NCBI GenBank assembly: GCA_039029275.1
Contig: JBCCGL010000008.1
Location: 124,001-188,000, forward strand
Origin: JBCCGL01 sp039029275
GTDB lineage: Bacteria > Pseudomonadota > Gammaproteobacteria > JBCCGL01
Length of the DNA stretch: 64,000 nucleotides
Reading direction: 5' to 3'
Shown piece by piece: positions 18,708 through 27,201 of this stretch. The translations under genes and the position numbers were made by a program. Numbering within the stretch: the stretch's first letter is position 1; each line of letters starts with the position of its first letter. The notes beneath the pieces were generated by a model. That model saw only the letters and a program-made list of their open reading frames with translations. It had not been told where the DNA came from and ran no database searches.

Positions 18708-19616
18708 CTAACTGGTGCGCGGTCGCGCTTGCGTTCCCGGAGATGTATTGTCCAACATTTTCATCGCGCGTTGCAGGCTGCGGCGCATGCGGTTGAACGA
18801 CCGCGCCAACACCGATACCTCGTCTTTTCCTTTTACTTCAAACTCATCAGAGCGCATGTTGCCTGTGCTGACTTCGTCCGCAACTTTGGCCATCTGAGTG
18901 ATGGGTTTAATTACCGCAAGGTGCAGAGTGACGTTCAAAACGATGACAATTGCGATGAACACCGCGATCAGGAATCCAATAAACGTCTGAAATGCTTTAT
19001 TTGCGTGCGCGATCGGCACTGACATCGGCACCGAGACAATTTGTGCGCCGATGATTTCCTGATGTTTCCAGCCAAAACCATTGGAATCGCCGTACAGTTT
19101 CAGCATCGAATTAGGGGCTTTATCCGGTGTGCTGTGACAGGCGAGGCAGGCCTCGTTTTTAATCTGGATCGGGCGCGCAATGTACATCGACGCCCCGGTG
19201 GGTGTAATCCGCTCGCCCACAAGCTCGGGTTGATCCGGAAAGTTGCGGAACTGCTGGATTATGTCGGTTTCCCACCCAGTAGCCTGATCGCGCGGGTTAG
19301 TGGGGTTGAGCGCGGCCTCTTTGTACGTGTATTCGGGATGTTTTTCACGCAGTTTGTTAAACGTCTGCGTAGCGGCGTAAGCGGGGACTGTTTGCGGAAA
19401 AAAGGTATCTTTCATATTTGGCGCGATCAGCGGGCGCACCTCGGCGACCGTGTAGCCGCGCACCGAGATTGCCGACTCCATCATGATTGATGCACGATCA
19501 GCCACCTCGGCTCGCGCGTTCTGCTGCAGAATCTGATGGGTAAAGTAGGCAGTGATCCCCGCTCCGATTATCAATACCACGATTAGAATTAAATTAAATT
19601 TGAGTGAAAGGCGCAT
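18708..19616 (-). CDS. Membrane c-heme sensor protein (DUF3365/Tll0287-like) with HAMP domain
   Basis: A 302-residue protein with a membrane helix at about 7–26, a periplasmic domain of DUF3365 type containing a single c-type heme motif CLACH at 157–161, a second membrane helix at about 209–233 and a cytosolic HAMP segment (about 233–285). It has no output domain after HAMP, which is unusual for a HAMP receptor and fits signalling through a separate partner. The Ser/Thr kinase gene follows directly. The heme suggests redox or gas sensing; that is inference. Confidence 0.85.
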   Translation of the reverse strand: MRLSLKFNLILIVVLIIGAGITAYFTHQILQQNARAEVADRASIMMESAISVRGYTVAEVRPLIAPNMKDTFFPQTVPAYAATQTFNKLREKHPEYTYKEAALNPTNPRDQATGWETDIIQQFRNFPDQPELVGERITPTGASMYIARPIQIKNEACLACHSTPDKAPNSMLKLYGDSNGFGWKHQEIIGAQIVSVPMSVPIAHANKAFQTFIGFLIAVFIAIVIVLNVTLHLAVIKPITQMAKVADEVSTGNMRSDEFEVKGKDEVSVLARSFNRMRRSLQRAMKMLDNTSPGTQARPRTS

Positions 19617-19767
19617 GGTGGTACCCCCTTATACCTATTTATTTGAGCACGATACCCATAGCTGCCATCAATATTGAAGGAACTATGCGATACGCGCGGT
19701 GGTTAATTTTAACCTTGTTTGCCAATCGTCCGTTGTGTTAGCCAAGAAAACAAGTCCGATGCCGGCA

Positions 19768-20382
19768 TTAAATCAGTTGTTCAAGCGCTTGTACGCAAAG
19801 GTCGGCTTCATGTGGCCATGGAAAAGCACCGCTGGTGTCCAGATGAATTGACGCTACGCCGGCGCGTCGGCCGGCCTGCAAATCAAACAAATAGTCACCC
19901 AAAATCAGGGCATCGTCACCGCGTGTGTTCCACTGAGTAAGCAATTTGATTACACCGTCCGGCTCTGGCTTTGGCGCGCAGGAATCACGGTGCAGTATGT
20001 CTTGCGTGTCGAAATGATGGTCGAATCCGCACGCGCGCAAGGTAACGCGTGCGCTGTCTTCGGTGTTGCGCGTGAGAATCCCGAGTCTGCAGTCTCGCTC
20101 CGAAAGTGCGTTCAGCAGATCAGCAGCGCCGGGCATGGGTGTGGATTCGGCGGCGATTTCCAATTCAATAGCGTCAAGCTTTTCTCTTTTTATCGCGGCT
20201 TCATCAACTGGCATGGCCTCCAGTGCTTCGAGAATCGGCACGCCGGACTGAATATCCAGTTCGCGTCGGATCGCGTCAAAATCATGCACTGCAACGGTTA
20301 GCGTGCCGTCCATGTCGAAAATCCAGTGGCGGCGGCTGAGAATCGTGTTCACGTCAGTAACCAAGCTTCGCGTTGACGACAT
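19768..20382 (-). CDS. HAD family hydrolase
   Basis: A 204-residue HAD-IA phosphatase-like protein. Motif I is FDMDGTLT with the nucleophile and acid/base aspartates, motif II is ILTRNT, and motif IV is ILGDYLFDLQAG; a helical cap lies between. Substrate unknown; phosphoglycolate- or sugar-phosphate-type substrates are typical. The ATG at 20382 lies inside the end of the upstream D-2-hydroxyacid dehydrogenase gene (29-base overlap), so the two are translationally coupled. Confidence 0.88.
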   Translation of the reverse strand: MSSTRSLVTDVNTILSRRHWIFDMDGTLTVAVHDFDAIRRELDIQSGVPILEALEAMPVDEAAIKREKLDAIELEIAAESTPMPGAADLLNALSERDCRLGILTRNTEDSARVTLRACGFDHHFDTQDILHRDSCAPKPEPDGVIKLLTQWNTRGDDALILGDYLFDLQAGRRAGVASIHLDTSGAFPWPHEADLCVQALEQLI

Positions 20383-21334
20383 TTAACAGCGGTTCGCCGT
20401 TCAGGTAGCGCTCCAAGTTGGTCGCAAAGAACACGACATAACGGCGCTCCCAATCATCAATCGAATCCGACGTGTGTGGCGATATGATGAGATTCGGAGC
20501 GGTCCAAAGCGGGTTATCCGGCGGCAGAGGTTCGGTTTCAAATACATCCGAGTAAGCCCCTGCCAAATGGCCGGACTCGAGCGCTGCGAGCAGCGCGCCC
20601 TCATCGACAATACCGCCCCGCGCGCCGTTGAGGAAAAATGCGCCTGGCTTCATCGCGGCGAATTCGGCTTTTCCGAGCATCGCTCGAGTCTGATCGGTCA
20701 GAGGTGTGTGCAGGCACACGTAATCCGCTTCACCAAGCAGGGTGATTAAGTCATCCATTCCACCCACTTTATCCACGAATTCGGTGTCGATCGGGCGGTT
20801 TCGAATCCCGATGACGCGCATGTTGGATTGTTTGCAGCGTCGCGCGACGTCACGACCGACATTGCCAAGTCCGATAATCAGAACAGTTTTGCCAGAGATA
20901 GAGCGACGCGGGACAGGTTTCCACTGCTTTGCTATCTGCTGATGAAAATACGCGGGAAATCCGTAACTCATCGCCAACATCATGCCGAAAATGGTCTCGC
21001 CCAAAAATTCGCTGAGGACACCTGCGCAATTGGTCACGGTGGCAGAGAAGTCAGTTATTGGCTGCACATGATCGAATCCGACTCCGCAGATTTGAATCCA
21101 GTTTACCGAGGGTATTTGCATGGCCAGACGCTTCATGGGACCGGGAATGTTGCGGCTTTTGGCGCTGAGGATCACATCGGGCTGGAAGTCTGAGGCGTGG
21201 CGCTGGGCGTCAACACCGTTCACGCAGGCTTCAAAGCGAACATGCGGAAATGCCGCGCACAGCAAGTCATCGAAATACTTGTCGCAGGCCTGATCAAGTA
21301 CCAACACTTTGGTAGAAGAAGGGTTTTCGGGCAT
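20354..21334 (-). CDS. D-2-hydroxyacid dehydrogenase family protein
   Basis: A 326-residue NAD(P)-dependent dehydrogenase. The Rossmann motif appears in VLIIGLGNVGRDVARRC, and the C-terminal part has the family signature NGARGGIVDEGALLAALESG and the catalytic histidine in ISPHTSDS. The ATG at 21334 (MPENPSSTKV) is preferred over a TTG 51 bases upstream. Substrate could be glyoxylate, hydroxypyruvate or another 2-keto acid. It is transcribed away from the padR gene across a short divergent region with a large inverted repeat. Confidence 0.88.
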   Translation of the reverse strand: MPENPSSTKVLVLDQACDKYFDDLLCAAFPHVRFEACVNGVDAQRHASDFQPDVILSAKSRNIPGPMKRLAMQIPSVNWIQICGVGFDHVQPITDFSATVTNCAGVLSEFLGETIFGMMLAMSYGFPAYFHQQIAKQWKPVPRRSISGKTVLIIGLGNVGRDVARRCKQSNMRVIGIRNRPIDTEFVDKVGGMDDLITLLGEADYVCLHTPLTDQTRAMLGKAEFAAMKPGAFFLNGARGGIVDEGALLAALESGHLAGAYSDVFETEPLPPDNPLWTAPNLIISPHTSDSIDDWERRYVVFFATNLERYLNGEPLLNVVNAKLGY

Positions 21335-21417
21335 GGGGCGGGAGTATCGGGAAACTGCTGCAAAACTGCAATTCGCAGCGCGCAAAAAGAACGCTCTTGA
21401 AACCGAATTGATTTTTT

Positions 21418-21454
21418 ATTGCATATTACCTTGTATAACATAGTAATATGCAAT
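21418..21454. promoter_or_regulatory. Perfect 12-base inverted repeat, probable PadR operator
   Basis: ATTGCATATTAC (21418–21429) is matched exactly by GTAATATGCAAT (21443–21454) with a 13-base spacer that itself contains TTGTATAACA. The repeat begins 14 bases before the padR ATG and lies between padR and the divergent dehydrogenase gene. PadR dimers bind long dyads of this kind over their own promoters, so autorepression of padR is likely. Confidence 0.75.
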
Positions 21455-21467
21455 AGCATTGGTTCTC

Positions 21468-21812
21468 ATGAGAAGTGAATTTGATGAAAAGTGGTTGTCA
21501 CAGCTGCGCAAAGGCTTTCTTGAACTGTGTGTTCTGGTTTTGCTCGAACAGCGAAAATCCTCGTACGGCTTTGAGTTATCACAGCTACTGGAACAGGCCA
21601 ATCTGGGAATAACCGAAGGGACCTTGTACCCGCTGCTTAACCGTATGCACAAAAACGGCTGGCTCGACTCGAGTTGGGAAACACCCACCGAAAAGGGTCA
21701 CCCCAGACGCATTTATAAGCTCAGCAAAACAGGGCGCAAGCAACTGCCGGCCATGCTTGAGGCGTACCTCAATCACCATTCTTCGTTGCTAACCCTGAAG
21801 GAGATGTCATGA
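21468..21812 (+). CDS. PadR family transcriptional regulator
   Basis: About 114 residues of winged-helix PadR fold, with the signature LRKGFLELCVLVLLEQRKSS and EGTLYPLLNRMHKNGWL. The ATG at 21468 is preferred to the TTG at 21459. It is the short PadR-s2 type that usually partners a HAAS-domain membrane protein, which here is the next gene (ATGA overlap). A 12-base perfect dyad lies just upstream of the start. Confidence 0.9.
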   Translation: MRSEFDEKWLSQLRKGFLELCVLVLLEQRKSSYGFELSQLLEQANLGITEGTLYPLLNRMHKNGWLDSSWETPTEKGHPRRIYKLSKTGRKQLPAMLEAYLNHHSSLLTLKEMS

Positions 21813-22585
21813 ACAACGAACAGTTTTTATCCGCTTTGCGCAAAGCATTGCGCGGTCTCGATAAAGCCGCTGTAGACGAGATTTTGCGAGAAATACAAAG
21901 TCACGCGGACGAGGCCGGTAATGACGACACGCTAATCGCCCACTTTGGTGATCCACACGTGCTCGCACAACAGTATCTCGACGGTGTAGAAGTCCCCCCA
22001 TCGGTTGGAAGCCGCGCGGCCCGCTTTGGCAAAGTAACCCTGGCGGGGATCGGCGGAGTGGTTGTCGTCCTTATTGCGGTGATTGCATTGTTTTTCACGT
22101 TCTACAACGGCGATGAGTTCGACTACGCGGACGAACAATCCGCCGGACTGACCGACGACGAGCGAAACTGGCAGTCCGTTCCTTGGAGAGAACCGCTCAA
22201 CCTGAAGGTCAATCAGGCCGAGGCCATTTTCTATTGGCATTCACACAATGAACTCAAATGGGATTGTGAAGGCGCCGATCAATTTCGCCCAGAAACCCAG
22301 AATGTATTAGAAATTCGCCACGGACGTTGCATTGTCTTTTTGCCGTCGACCCAGTCTGACTTTGAGATTCATCAGGCCAGCGTGGTAATGATACGCCCGC
22401 AAGCATCGACCAACCTCAATGTCACTCAGGCAAACGTTCGCATTGCCGAGAACGGCGAGCGGTACCAATACGATATGAATCTTAATCGCAGCAACCGCGG
22501 CAGCTTTAAATCTCATGAAAACGCCGACAAGGTTATTGCGGTTGTTGCATTTGAGTCCAACATCGAACCCTACTCCTACGAGTAG
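21809..22585 (+). CDS. HAAS domain membrane protein, PadR partner
   Basis: A 258-residue protein with an N-terminal HAAS (DUF1700-like) alpha-helical domain (about 1–62, with EILREIQSHADEAG and AHFGDPHVLAQQYL), one membrane helix (about 76–98) and a predicted beta-rich extracytoplasmic domain of about 150 residues. HAAS proteins are encoded next to PadR regulators and are thought to bind them, linking membrane state to transcription. The start overlaps the padR stop. The last codons and stop lie inside a 13-base-pair hairpin. Confidence 0.82.
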   Translation: MNNEQFLSALRKALRGLDKAAVDEILREIQSHADEAGNDDTLIAHFGDPHVLAQQYLDGVEVPPSVGSRAARFGKVTLAGIGGVVVVLIAVIALFFTFYNGDEFDYADEQSAGLTDDERNWQSVPWREPLNLKVNQAEAIFYWHSHNELKWDCEGADQFRPETQNVLEIRHGRCIVFLPSTQSDFEIHQASVVMIRPQASTNLNVTQANVRIAENGERYQYDMNLNRSNRGSFKSHENADKVIAVVAFESNIEPYSYE

Positions 22586-22592
22586 GGTTCGA
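22563..22592 (+). terminator. Perfect 13-bp hairpin over the HAAS stop codon
   Basis: TCGAACCCTACTC (22563–22575) pairs exactly with GAGTAGGGTTCGA (22580–22592) around a CTAC loop. The stem contains the last codons and TAG stop (22583–22585) of the preceding gene. There is no strong T-run after it, so it may be a terminator of weak type, an mRNA-stabilising stem, or a protein-binding dyad. Confidence 0.5.
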
Positions 22593-22688
22593 ATCGTTTC
22601 CACGCTAAATCCGGACACTTTTGAACTGTAAATCCGAGTCGGTTTTCGACTATGCTTGGCGCGACCAAAAATTAACCCGGACGATGCC

Positions 22689-22988
22689 ATGAAAGTCATG
22701 ATCGATATCTGCGTCTCACCCATGGGGGTGGGCCTGTCTGTTTCTCCTTACGTTGCGGAATGCGAGAAAATTTTTAAGGCCGCCGGTTTGTCACACAATC
22801 TGCACGGCTATGGCACCAACGTCGAAGGCGAGTGGGATGAGGTTATGGCGGCAGTTAAAGCCTGCCACGAAAAAATGCACGAGATGGGGGCAGTTCGCTG
22901 CAGTTCGACGCTGCGAGTTGGTACTCGCACCGATCGCAATCAAACCATTCAGGACAAAATTGACAGCGTTGAGCAAAAGCTCGCCTAG
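22689..22988 (+). CDS. MTH1187/YkoF-type thiamine-binding family protein
   Basis: A 99-residue small alpha/beta protein of the MTH1187 (DUF77) family, recognisable by IDICVSPMGVGLSVSPYVAE, the central HGYGTNVEGEWDEVMAAVKA and the C-terminal RVGTRTDRNQTIQDKI. Family members bind thiamine or related ligands and form tetramers. ATG at 22689 (MKVMIDICVS) is preferred to the in-frame start at 22656. It converges on the spermidine-synthase-like gene, ending 11 bases from it. Confidence 0.88.
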   Translation: MKVMIDICVSPMGVGLSVSPYVAECEKIFKAAGLSHNLHGYGTNVEGEWDEVMAAVKACHEKMHEMGAVRCSSTLRVGTRTDRNQTIQDKIDSVEQKLA

Positions 22989-22999
22989 CAAGCTGCCAA

Positions 23000-23791
23000 T
23001 CAGTCTTTTGCGGAAACATCGGGTAATGAGTGAATTGTGTCCAGCGCGAGACTCAAATCAAACTCTTTCATCCCCGAGACTAAACGTTCGCGATGCCGGT
23101 CATTGGTAAACTGAAAATCGTTTTGCTTGCTTGCGAATAGAACCACGTTGTTATGGTCTGGCACGGCGTACAAAGCAGTGTGCGTGAAGTGTCGACGCGC
23201 GCATTGCAAGATCTCAACGAGATCCTGCTGATCGAACGTCAGCAAATTAAACGCAACGACCCCGGTTGGATGTAAACGATCACTCAGGTGCTGATGGAAA
23301 AGACCCGTCGCCAGACAACTCGGGTGTTGCTCCCCATCAAAAATATCACACAGAATTAAATCAAACGTCTCCGGCCAATCAACAAGAAGATGGTCTGCGC
23401 GCCCGTTAACAATATTCACCGAATCGGGGTAGAAAAAAAATTCATGCGCCAACTGGATGACCTGTTGGCTTTTTTCAATCGCGGTTATCGATGAACGGGG
23501 AAATTCCTGAGCGAAAAATCGCTCAAAGCTTCCGCCTCCGCTGCCAAGGATTAAAACTCGATCAACCGAACGCGCGAACAAAGTCGCCATTAGCATGGCC
23601 TGGTTAACCGGTACGACGACCCGCGCTTTGTGTGTTGTATCGACAACTGACTGAATCGCATCGCCGCCAATTTGCAGCCAACGATAATTTTGATACTCGC
23701 GCACAACAATTTTGTGCCGTGGTGTTTGCAGGTCAAACAAGATGCGGGTTTGCGGTTCCTCTAAGGCCTGAAGCTCGCTGATTTTTGACAC
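23000..23791 (-). CDS. Spermidine synthase-like methyltransferase-fold protein
   Basis: A 263-residue protein with the Rossmann core of polyamine aminopropyltransferases: VLILGSGGGSFERFF (SAM-like ligand loop), ITAIEKSQQVIQLA and DLILCDIFDGEQHPSCL. It lacks the full N-terminal beta domain and the complete polyamine-pocket pattern, so the aminopropyl-transfer reaction is not assured; many such proteins are annotated only as spermidine synthase family. It lies directly downstream of the aminotransferase gene on the same strand (gap 9 bases). Confidence 0.75.
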   Translation of the reverse strand: MSKISELQALEEPQTRILFDLQTPRHKIVVREYQNYRWLQIGGDAIQSVVDTTHKARVVVPVNQAMLMATLFARSVDRVLILGSGGGSFERFFAQEFPRSSITAIEKSQQVIQLAHEFFFYPDSVNIVNGRADHLLVDWPETFDLILCDIFDGEQHPSCLATGLFHQHLSDRLHPTGVVAFNLLTFDQQDLVEILQCARRHFTHTALYAVPDHNNVVLFASKQNDFQFTNDRHRERLVSGMKEFDLSLALDTIHSLPDVSAKD

Positions 23792-23800
23792 TGCAGAATT

Positions 23801-24961
23801 TTATTCGATGCGCGTGAAGTCAGCGAGGATGCCCAGGGCTTGTTTCAGAGTACCGTCGTTTTTTGCAAAACAAAAACGCGCGAGCCGATGATCAGGTGGC
23901 TCTTTATAAAACGGCGAAAGTGGTATCGCGGCAACACCTGACCGGGTAATCGCGTTGCAGAACTCGATATCGACAAGGTCGCTGAGTGCACTGTAATCAA
24001 CGAGCTGAAAATAGGTGCCTCGACTGGGTGTAAACGAAAATTTCGTTTCTTTCAGACCGGCGCAAAAAAGATCGCGTTTGCCCTGATAAAAATCTGCCAG
24101 ACCGCTCAGATGTTCGGTGTCCTCTGCATAAAATTTGGCCAGTGCAAACTGCACGGCGGTATTCGCTACAAAGGTGACGTACTGATGCACTTTGCGAATT
24201 TCCGCCATTAAATTCTGGGGCGCGACGCAGTAACCGGTCTTCCACCCGGTCGCGTGAAATGTTTTACCGAAGGAAAATACAGCCACACTGCGCTGGAACA
24301 ATTCATCTTTCGCGAGCACGCTGTTGTGCTGCGCGCCGTCGAACACCAGATACTCGTAAACCTCGTCTGACAGAATCACAATGTTCGTGTCACGCGTGAC
24401 TTCTGCCAGAAAGTCCAAGTCGTCGTACGCCAGCGTTGATCCTGTCGGATTGTGCGGGGTGTTGATAATGATCATGCGGGTGCGCGAGTTGATTGCGTCG
24501 CGCACGCGATCCCGGTCGATGGCAAAGTTATCCATCGTCAGCGGCAAGTGCAGCGCTTTGCCCTTGGCCAATTCAATCGCGGGCGCATAGCTGTCGTAAG
24601 CGGGATCGAACACAATCACCTCATCGCCGGGGTGCACCAGCGCCGTGATCGCACAGTACAGGGCCTCCGTTGCGCCCGGGCATACGGTGATCTCTGAATC
24701 CGGATTCACCTTGCGTTGATAGCGGGACTGCACGGTTATTGCGAGCTGCTCGCGCAAGGCGGGTAAGCCGATCATCGGCGCATACTGGTGCTTGCCGTCG
24801 CGCAGCGCTTCGCACATGGCATCGACCAGTGCCTCCGGCGGGTTATAGTCAGGAAATCCCTGCGACAGGTTGATCGCACCGTGCTCTGCGGCCATCGCCG
24901 ACATCACGGTGAAAATCGTGGTTCCCACTTCGGGTAGTTTGCTTTCAACTGTCAGCGACAT
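23801..24961 (-). CDS. Pyridoxal phosphate aminotransferase (methionine aminotransferase-like)
   Basis: A 386-residue fold-type I aminotransferase. N-terminal INLSQGFPDYNPP, the PLP-ring region NTPHNPTGS, SDEVYEYLVFDG, and the PLP lysine in FSFGKTFHATGWK are all present. The sequence resembles the YbdL methionine/2-oxo acid aminotransferase group, which regenerates methionine from its keto acid. ATG at 24961 (MSLTVESK) is preferred over a GTG nine bases upstream. It shares an operon with the spermidine-synthase-like gene, which would be consistent with methylthioadenosine/methionine recycling, though that is inference. Confidence 0.87.
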   Translation of the reverse strand: MSLTVESKLPEVGTTIFTVMSAMAAEHGAINLSQGFPDYNPPEALVDAMCEALRDGKHQYAPMIGLPALREQLAITVQSRYQRKVNPDSEITVCPGATEALYCAITALVHPGDEVIVFDPAYDSYAPAIELAKGKALHLPLTMDNFAIDRDRVRDAINSRTRMIIINTPHNPTGSTLAYDDLDFLAEVTRDTNIVILSDEVYEYLVFDGAQHNSVLAKDELFQRSVAVFSFGKTFHATGWKTGYCVAPQNLMAEIRKVHQYVTFVANTAVQFALAKFYAEDTEHLSGLADFYQGKRDLFCAGLKETKFSFTPSRGTYFQLVDYSALSDLVDIEFCNAITRSGVAAIPLSPFYKEPPDHRLARFCFAKNDGTLKQALGILADFTRIE

Positions 24962-25115
24962 AACCGTCACTCTCGATATTTTGAGATGCGCAGCATTAAA
25001 TCGCGTTTCGTTTGCGTTGACCAGCGCGTGTAAACGATCTTGGTGAAATGTCGCACCTTCTAAAAGATAGCGGCTGCACGCTGTCGCGCTATACGCAGGT
25101 CAAAAACAGACCCGA

Positions 25116-26699
25116 TCAGGCGTTTTCCTGCCAGGTGAGTGATTGCACGGGTGATGGCTTGCCTAACAGATACCCCTGCACCAGACATTGCGGCAAATGT
25201 TCGCGCAGGAACGCCATCTGTTCCTCGGTTTCGATGCCCTCGACGACGATTTTTTTATCGACCTTTGTCACCGCTTCGGAAACGCTTTTGACTACCTCCA
25301 TAACCACATCGTTATGTATGCAATACACCATCAGCAGGCGGTCGATCTTGATAATATCGACATGCGGATGACCCACAAGTGACAAATTGGCGTACCCGGT
25401 TCCGAAGTCATCGACAGCAATACTAAAACCGAGATGCCGGAGCTTCGCGAGTTGTTCGAATCCGTTGTCTTTGTGCCAGTCCTCGCGCTCTGTAATTTCG
25501 ATGAGCAGTTGTTTATGCGCGATCCCGTGTTCACGGCATATCGCCACCAGATATTCAACAAAGCCATCGGCCTGAACGTCGTCCAGTTCGAGGTTTACAG
25601 AAACGAAATTCTCGGGACTGCGTAACAAAAAGGGTTGCATTTCTTCCAGCGTTCGCTCAATGACAAAACTGGCCAGAAAGTCAGATGCCAGACGACTATT
25701 CACCCAGTCGAGTACCGTAGAGGAGTTGCGCGGTGTGAGACCGCTGTCATCGATACGAACGAGTGATTCCGCACCCACGATCTTTCCGTCGGTTAAATTG
25801 ACGATGGGTTGATAATGCAGCATCAGATGACCGCTTGACGCTTCCCGCTTGAGGCGCTCTACGCCAAATCGATGCCGTTCAATCTGAATCGCCAGTATTA
25901 TCAAAAGCACAAATGCCCCGATTGCACTGGACAAGCCGTGGGCGATCATTAAAGGTGCCCGCGCAAACAACTCCGTCAGAATTAATCGGGCGCTGACCAC
26001 ACAGGCCTCAAAACCGCGGGAGCAACGCGAGGCAACATAATATCCATCCAGCCATTGAACCGACGATTCGAAGCCCAGGGTCGCGTCACCCAATTCAATC
26101 GAAGATGGTAGCGAACCTGACACTACGACTGGTTCCAGTGTTGTCGGAACTAAATAAACCGCCGTTCGATAGTTTCTCGAATCGGGAATTGACTGGAAGT
26201 GGCGAGGATCAAGGACAACATTGGATTGTCCCCGTTTAAGCACGACAGCCTGCAATAGGCCCGAGCCAACAAGATTGGGGGACAGCCACGCGTTGAAGTT
26301 AAACTTCAAGCGGTAGTCCGGGGGCTCGCCACTGAATGGCGTTGCCAAAACACCCAGAGAGGTGGTGCACACCATGACATCGTCCGTGAAGATACCGATG
26401 TCTCTGATATGGATTGATTCAAGAACAATGCGTCGAAGCTCAACCAAGCCCGCGGCTGAGCATGGCGGCTCCTCGAGAAAATCGGCTTGAAGCAACACCG
26501 TGGTGACTTCACCGGCGACTTCATCGACAATTTTCCCGGCTTCATGGATATCATCCCTCATATCCAGAGTGATTTCGTCATGGACTGATTTAGCCGATAG
26601 CAATGCACCAAGTGCAAAAAAGAGGGCGAGCGACCACCACAGAAACTGGTCTTCCAACAGACTTCGCGCAACGTTGCTCAGAACTTTAAAATTGAACAC
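25116..26699 (-). CDS. Cyclic-di-GMP phosphodiesterase with CSS-motif periplasmic domain and EAL domain
   Basis: A 527-residue inner-membrane protein. Membrane helices at about 21–36 and 250–272 flank a periplasmic CSS-type redox sensor domain (CS at 80–81, other cysteines around 111, 226 and 233). The EAL domain starts near 287 (HYQPIVNLTDGKIVGAESLV). The catalytic motif reads ESL in place of EAL, with the glutamate kept, and the NLELDD, ITERED, DDFGTGY and VVEGIET motifs are present, so c-di-GMP hydrolysis is expected. CSS domains are known to respond to periplasmic disulfide state. Single gene. Confidence 0.9.
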   Translation of the reverse strand: MFNFKVLSNVARSLLEDQFLWWSLALFFALGALLSAKSVHDEITLDMRDDIHEAGKIVDEVAGEVTTVLLQADFLEEPPCSAAGLVELRRIVLESIHIRDIGIFTDDVMVCTTSLGVLATPFSGEPPDYRLKFNFNAWLSPNLVGSGLLQAVVLKRGQSNVVLDPRHFQSIPDSRNYRTAVYLVPTTLEPVVVSGSLPSSIELGDATLGFESSVQWLDGYYVASRCSRGFEACVVSARLILTELFARAPLMIAHGLSSAIGAFVLLIILAIQIERHRFGVERLKREASSGHLMLHYQPIVNLTDGKIVGAESLVRIDDSGLTPRNSSTVLDWVNSRLASDFLASFVIERTLEEMQPFLLRSPENFVSVNLELDDVQADGFVEYLVAICREHGIAHKQLLIEITEREDWHKDNGFEQLAKLRHLGFSIAVDDFGTGYANLSLVGHPHVDIIKIDRLLMVYCIHNDVVMEVVKSVSEAVTKVDKKIVVEGIETEEQMAFLREHLPQCLVQGYLLGKPSPVQSLTWQENA

Positions 26700-27201
26700 C
26701 TTAGCTCCTGCCCCACTCTAACTCCTGCCCCTCTTTATGTCGCAACGGCAACGTGCGGCCAACGATTTCATATTACATCGAACTGTCGACGAATTTGACT
26801 AATTTCTGGATAAAAGGCCATTAACACACGTCTCAGCTTTCAGATTGGTGATGCGAAATAAACTGGTCTCGATGATGAGGCCTTCTACCCGATACTGATT
26901 CACGCTGTGCCTTGTCACGTTCATTGACTTTAGGACGTCATTCAAGGAACGTACAAATCGCAAGCTCAAGACGTGTTTACGTGAGTGATTTTTGGGATGC
27001 AAAAAGAGATCTTAAATCGCACAACTGCGTAAAACGTTAACTGATGGGCTGACCGCTTCATTAGTCGCACGCGCATTGTTGTGTGTCTACTGTCCTGCGG
27101 ACGCTAATCGTATCGAGTGCATTTTCGACGCCGCAAATGGCTGAACCATTTTGAATCTGTACATCAAGCCGGCTTTTTTAGATTGAGGTCAATGCATTCC
27201 G
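26700..27201. other. Intergenic region, about 500 bases, no supported gene
   Basis: Lies between the divergent EAL gene and the photolyase-like gene, so it should hold both promoters. A 67-codon minus-strand frame (26799–27002) has no recognisable similarity and no good start context. A short tandem CTCCTGCCCC occurs twice around 26703–26732. Nothing else was recognised. Confidence 0.4.

Noticed and set aside
18267..19022. A 251-codon plus-strand frame opposite the kinase and sensor genes
   Set aside because: Entirely antisense to motif-bearing kinase and HAMP sequences; no motif of its own.
26799..27002. A 67-codon minus-strand frame in the intergenic region
   Set aside because: No start context, no homology and not conserved-looking; random frame is likely.
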